From: Thermoflexales bacterium
Lineage (GTDB): Bacteria; Chloroflexota; Anaerolineae; Fen-1058
Direction: 5' to 3'
Length of the DNA stretch: 7,897 bases
Assembly (NCBI GenBank): GCA_017999195.1
Contig: JAGOBP010000171.1
Coordinates: 1 to 7,897, forward strand
How positions within the stretch are numbered: position 1 is the first letter of the stretch; each line of letters opens with the position of its first letter. Below the pieces are notes generated by a model, which searched no databases, had not been told where the DNA came from, and saw only the letters and a list, made by a program, of their open reading frames with translations. The position numbers and the translations under genes are program-made. Of the stretch, positions 5,885 through 7,897 are shown piece after piece.

Positions 5885-7897
5885 GTGAAGGTCTCTCATT
5901 CTCTCCGCCGCTCCGTCCCGCTGTCGTTTCTATTGCAGTGCGGCTTGATTTTTTTGCTCGCACTATTGGCGCGCCTGGGCGCGCTCGATCGCTACGTCAC
6001 GCCCGATGAGCTGCACTGGGTCGAGCGCTCGATCCGTTTTTCGCAGGCGCTGTCGCAAGGCGACCTCGCTTCGACCGTTCAAGCGGGTCATCCCGGCGTC
6101 ACGACGATGTGGCTTGGCTCGTTAGGCCTGACTTTGCAACGGGTCTTCAATCCCGCCGCGCCCGTGCCTGGTGCTTTGCCTGAATTCGCGCCCCAAAATG
6201 CTGAAGCGATGCGCTACCTGGCGCAGTTCCTCACGCCGATGCGGTGGCCCGTCATCCTTGTTACTTCGCTCAATCTGGTGCTGCTGTTCTGGTTGCTAAG
6301 CCGCGTGGTTGATCGACGGGCAGCGTTTCTGGCTGCTGCGCTTGTGGCGCTTGATCCGTTTGCGGTGGCGTTGGGCGGCATCCTGCATGTTGATTCGCTG
6401 CTGATGACGTTCAGCCTCGCATCGTTGGCGGCGCTGAGTGTGGGTTTGAATCGACCCTCACCCCAACCCCTCTCCCTGCTAGGGAGAGGGTGGCGCGCAG
6501 CGCCGGGTGAGGGTTGGCTCGTGCTTTCCGGTGTGCTGGCCGGGCTGGCGATGTTGAGCAAATCGCCCGCGATTGTGTTAGTCCCCACCGCCGGTCTGGT
6601 GATCGCGCTCGATGCGTTTCATAAACGCGCCTCGTTCGGCACAGTCATCCGCTCGAGTTTGATCTGGGGCGTCAGCGCGGCCTTCATCTTTATTGCGCTC
6701 TATCCGGCGATGTGGGCCGCGCCACTCAAGGCTTTGCAGCGCCTGACCGAAACCGCCGAAAAACACAGTGAAACCGCGCACGCGGTGAATTTCTTCTTCG
6801 GCAACAGCGAACGTGATCCGGGTGCGGCCTTTTATCCGGTTGTCGCCGCGTTTCGATCAACGCCGGTGTTGTGGTTGGGTTTGCTGGCTGCGCTGATTCT
6901 GATCGCGCGAGCGCGTACCGATCACGCTCAACGACTGCGCCGCGCGATGTGGCCTTACTGGGTCTTCGCCATTGTGTTCCTGGGCATGGTGACCTTGGTC
7001 GCCAAGAAACTCGATCGGTATGTGTTGCCCACGCTGGAAGCGCTGAATGTGATCGGCGCGTTTGGCTTGGCATTCATGATCGATTTTCTGATGCGCCCGG
7101 GCGAGGCATTCGGACCTAAACCAGTTAAACGCCGCCTCATCGCGAATGCCGCGCCCCTACTGTTGATGATCGTCGCTGCCATACAATTTCTGGCCGTGTG
7201 GCCGTTGACGCTGCGCGCTTACAATCCGCTACTGGGCGGCTACGCGGGCGCGAGTGCGGCCCTGCCGGTGGGCGGCGGCGAAAGCGCGGAAGTGGCGCGG
7301 CAATTGAATGCTCCCCTCATCGCCTCGCGCTCGATTGCGACCACCGACATCGTGGGCACGGCGCCTTTTTTTGCCGGCACGTTGTGGCCCGCCACAGTCG
7401 AGGGTTTTGCTCAATCGGACTTGCTGCTCTTTAACGCCTCCGATGTTCAGTTGACGCCGGACACGGTCAACAACTGGGTTGGCAACACGTCTCCCGTTAT
7501 GACACTGACCGTGCAAAGCCAGCCGTTTGCGTGGCTCTATGAGAACGCCTGGCTCAAAGCCGATCAACTCCGCGTAGCGCAGCGCCAGGCCGATGACGCC
7601 GTGATTGTCGATGCCGCGCTCACCGCCTTACCAGTGCCCGCCGAGGCGACGACGATCATCACGTCTGCCTTCACCGCCGATCAAGCTGTTGAACTACTGC
7701 AAAAAATCTCGCAATCGCAACGCCGTGTCTTCGTCTATCACTTCGCCAACCAACCCGACCGAAACACGCTGGAACTGTTCCGCGCACTGGACACGTATGC
7801 CGTCAGCCTCGATCAGTGGGCGTCGCCGTTAAGCCGCGGCGGTCTGTATGCGCTGCCCGAGCCGAGCGCCTTTGCCATACAGCCTTTGTCCCTGAAC
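5885..7897 (+). CDS. GT-C family membrane glycosyltransferase, GT39/ArnT-like (3' partial)
   Basis: The frame is open from a TAG at 5837-5839 to the right edge, giving 671 codons from GTG 5885 with no stop. The predicted protein has an N-terminal helix (about 11-32), then the acidic pair D41-E42 (YVTPDELHW) in the first outside loop, typical of GT-C enzymes that use polyprenyl-phosphate sugars. HPG follows at 69-71, then H168-V169-D170, a KSP at the end of a helix, and KKLDRYVLP (374-382). About eleven hydrophobic segments reach residue 442. A soluble alpha/beta-type tail then resembles the first part of gene 1. Likely role: transfer of a sugar from a lipid carrier on the outer face of the membrane. 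GTG 5885 is chosen because the hydrophobic N-terminus follows; a TTG at 5864 is possible, and the Shine-Dalgarno sequence is weak. A 59-base palindromic repeat lies inside the gene. Family is confident; donor and acceptor are unknown. Confidence 0.9.
   Translation, partial: MKVSHSLRRSVPLSFLLQCGLIFLLALLARLGALDRYVTPDELHWVERSIRFSQALSQGDLASTVQAGHPGVTTMWLGSLGLTLQRVFNPAAPVPGALPEFAPQNAEAMRYLAQFLTPMRWPVILVTSLNLVLLFWLLSRVVDRRAAFLAAALVALDPFAVALGGILHVDSLLMTFSLASLAALSVGLNRPSPQPLSLLGRGWRAAPGEGWLVLSGVLAGLAMLSKSPAIVLVPTAGLVIALDAFHKRASFGTVIRSSLIWGVSAAFIFIALYPAMWAAPLKALQRLTETAEKHSETAHAVNFFFGNSERDPGAAFYPVVAAFRSTPVLWLGLLAALILIARARTDHAQRLRRAMWPYWVFAIVFLGMVTLVAKKLDRYVLPTLEALNVIGAFGLAFMIDFLMRPGEAFGPKPVKRRLIANAAPLLLMIVAAIQFLAVWPLTLRAYNPLLGGYAGASAALPVGGGESAEVARQLNAPLIASRSIATTDIVGTAPFFAGTLWPATVEGFAQSDLLLFNASDVQLTPDTVNNWVGNTSPVMTLTVQSQPFAWLYENAWLKADQLRVAQRQADDAVIVDAALTALPVPAEATTIITSAFTADQAVELLQKISQSQRRVFVYHFANQPDRNTLELFRALDTYAVSLDQWASPLSRGGLYALPEPSAFAIQPLSLN
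6455..6513. repeat. 59-base cloverleaf-like palindromic repeat inserted in frame in gene 5
   Basis: The outer arms CCCTCACCC (6455-6463) and GGGTGAGGG (6505-6513) pair perfectly. Inside are a perfect 10-bp hairpin, CCCTCTCCCT (6468-6477) with AGGGAGAGGG (6481-6490) and loop GCT, and a second hairpin, GGCGC (6492-6496) with GCGCC (6500-6504) and loop GCA. The whole can fold as a three-way junction. It resembles a family of small palindromic repeats I recall from many environmental bacterial genomes. It encodes residues 191-210, rich in Pro, Gly and Arg, in the short loop between two membrane helices of the glycosyltransferase, where it leaves the frame open. Confidence 0.85.

Overview
This GC-rich window looks like a chromosomal segment of a member of Chloroflexota, probably Anaerolineae-like. 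That placement is an inference from recognised protein styles and small repeat families, not from a marker gene. All five real genes lie on the + strand with short gaps (186, 69, 40 and 125 bases), so they could form one transcription unit or two.

Layout: (1) positions 1-1186 hold the C-terminal, non-membrane end of a large protein cut by the window edge, with two tandem beta-sandwich-like modules. (2) 1373-3013 encodes an AlkP-superfamily (type I phosphodiesterase / nucleotide pyrophosphatase-like) metalloenzyme with all expected metal ligands. (3) 3083-4051 encodes a polytopic membrane protein of the flippase-like / lysylphosphatidylglycerol synthase transmembrane family. (4) 4092-5759 encodes a second, diverged AlkP-superfamily paralogue whose predicted nucleophile is Ser instead of Thr. 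(5) 5885-7897 encodes a GT-C (GT39/ArnT-like) membrane glycosyltransferase that runs off the right edge with no stop codon.

Together the genes suggest a cell-envelope glycan or glycolipid locus. A lipid-linked sugar would be handled at the membrane by the flippase-like protein and transferred outside by the GT-C enzyme. Two apparently cytoplasmic phosphohydrolase/phosphotransferase-type enzymes would act on a phosphorylated lipid or sugar. The substrate cannot be read from the sequence.

The most unusual aspect is the density of small repeats. There are heptanucleotide tandem repeats at three sites: inside gene 2, between genes 2 and 3, and at the 3' end of gene 3. An octamer-like tandem repeat runs into the start codon of gene 2. 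There is a 69-base imperfect inverted repeat, a double hairpin between genes 4 and 5, and a 59-base cloverleaf-like palindrome inserted in frame in gene 5. Several of these have become protein-coding. No tRNA, rRNA, CRISPR array, transposase or convincing promoter was seen.
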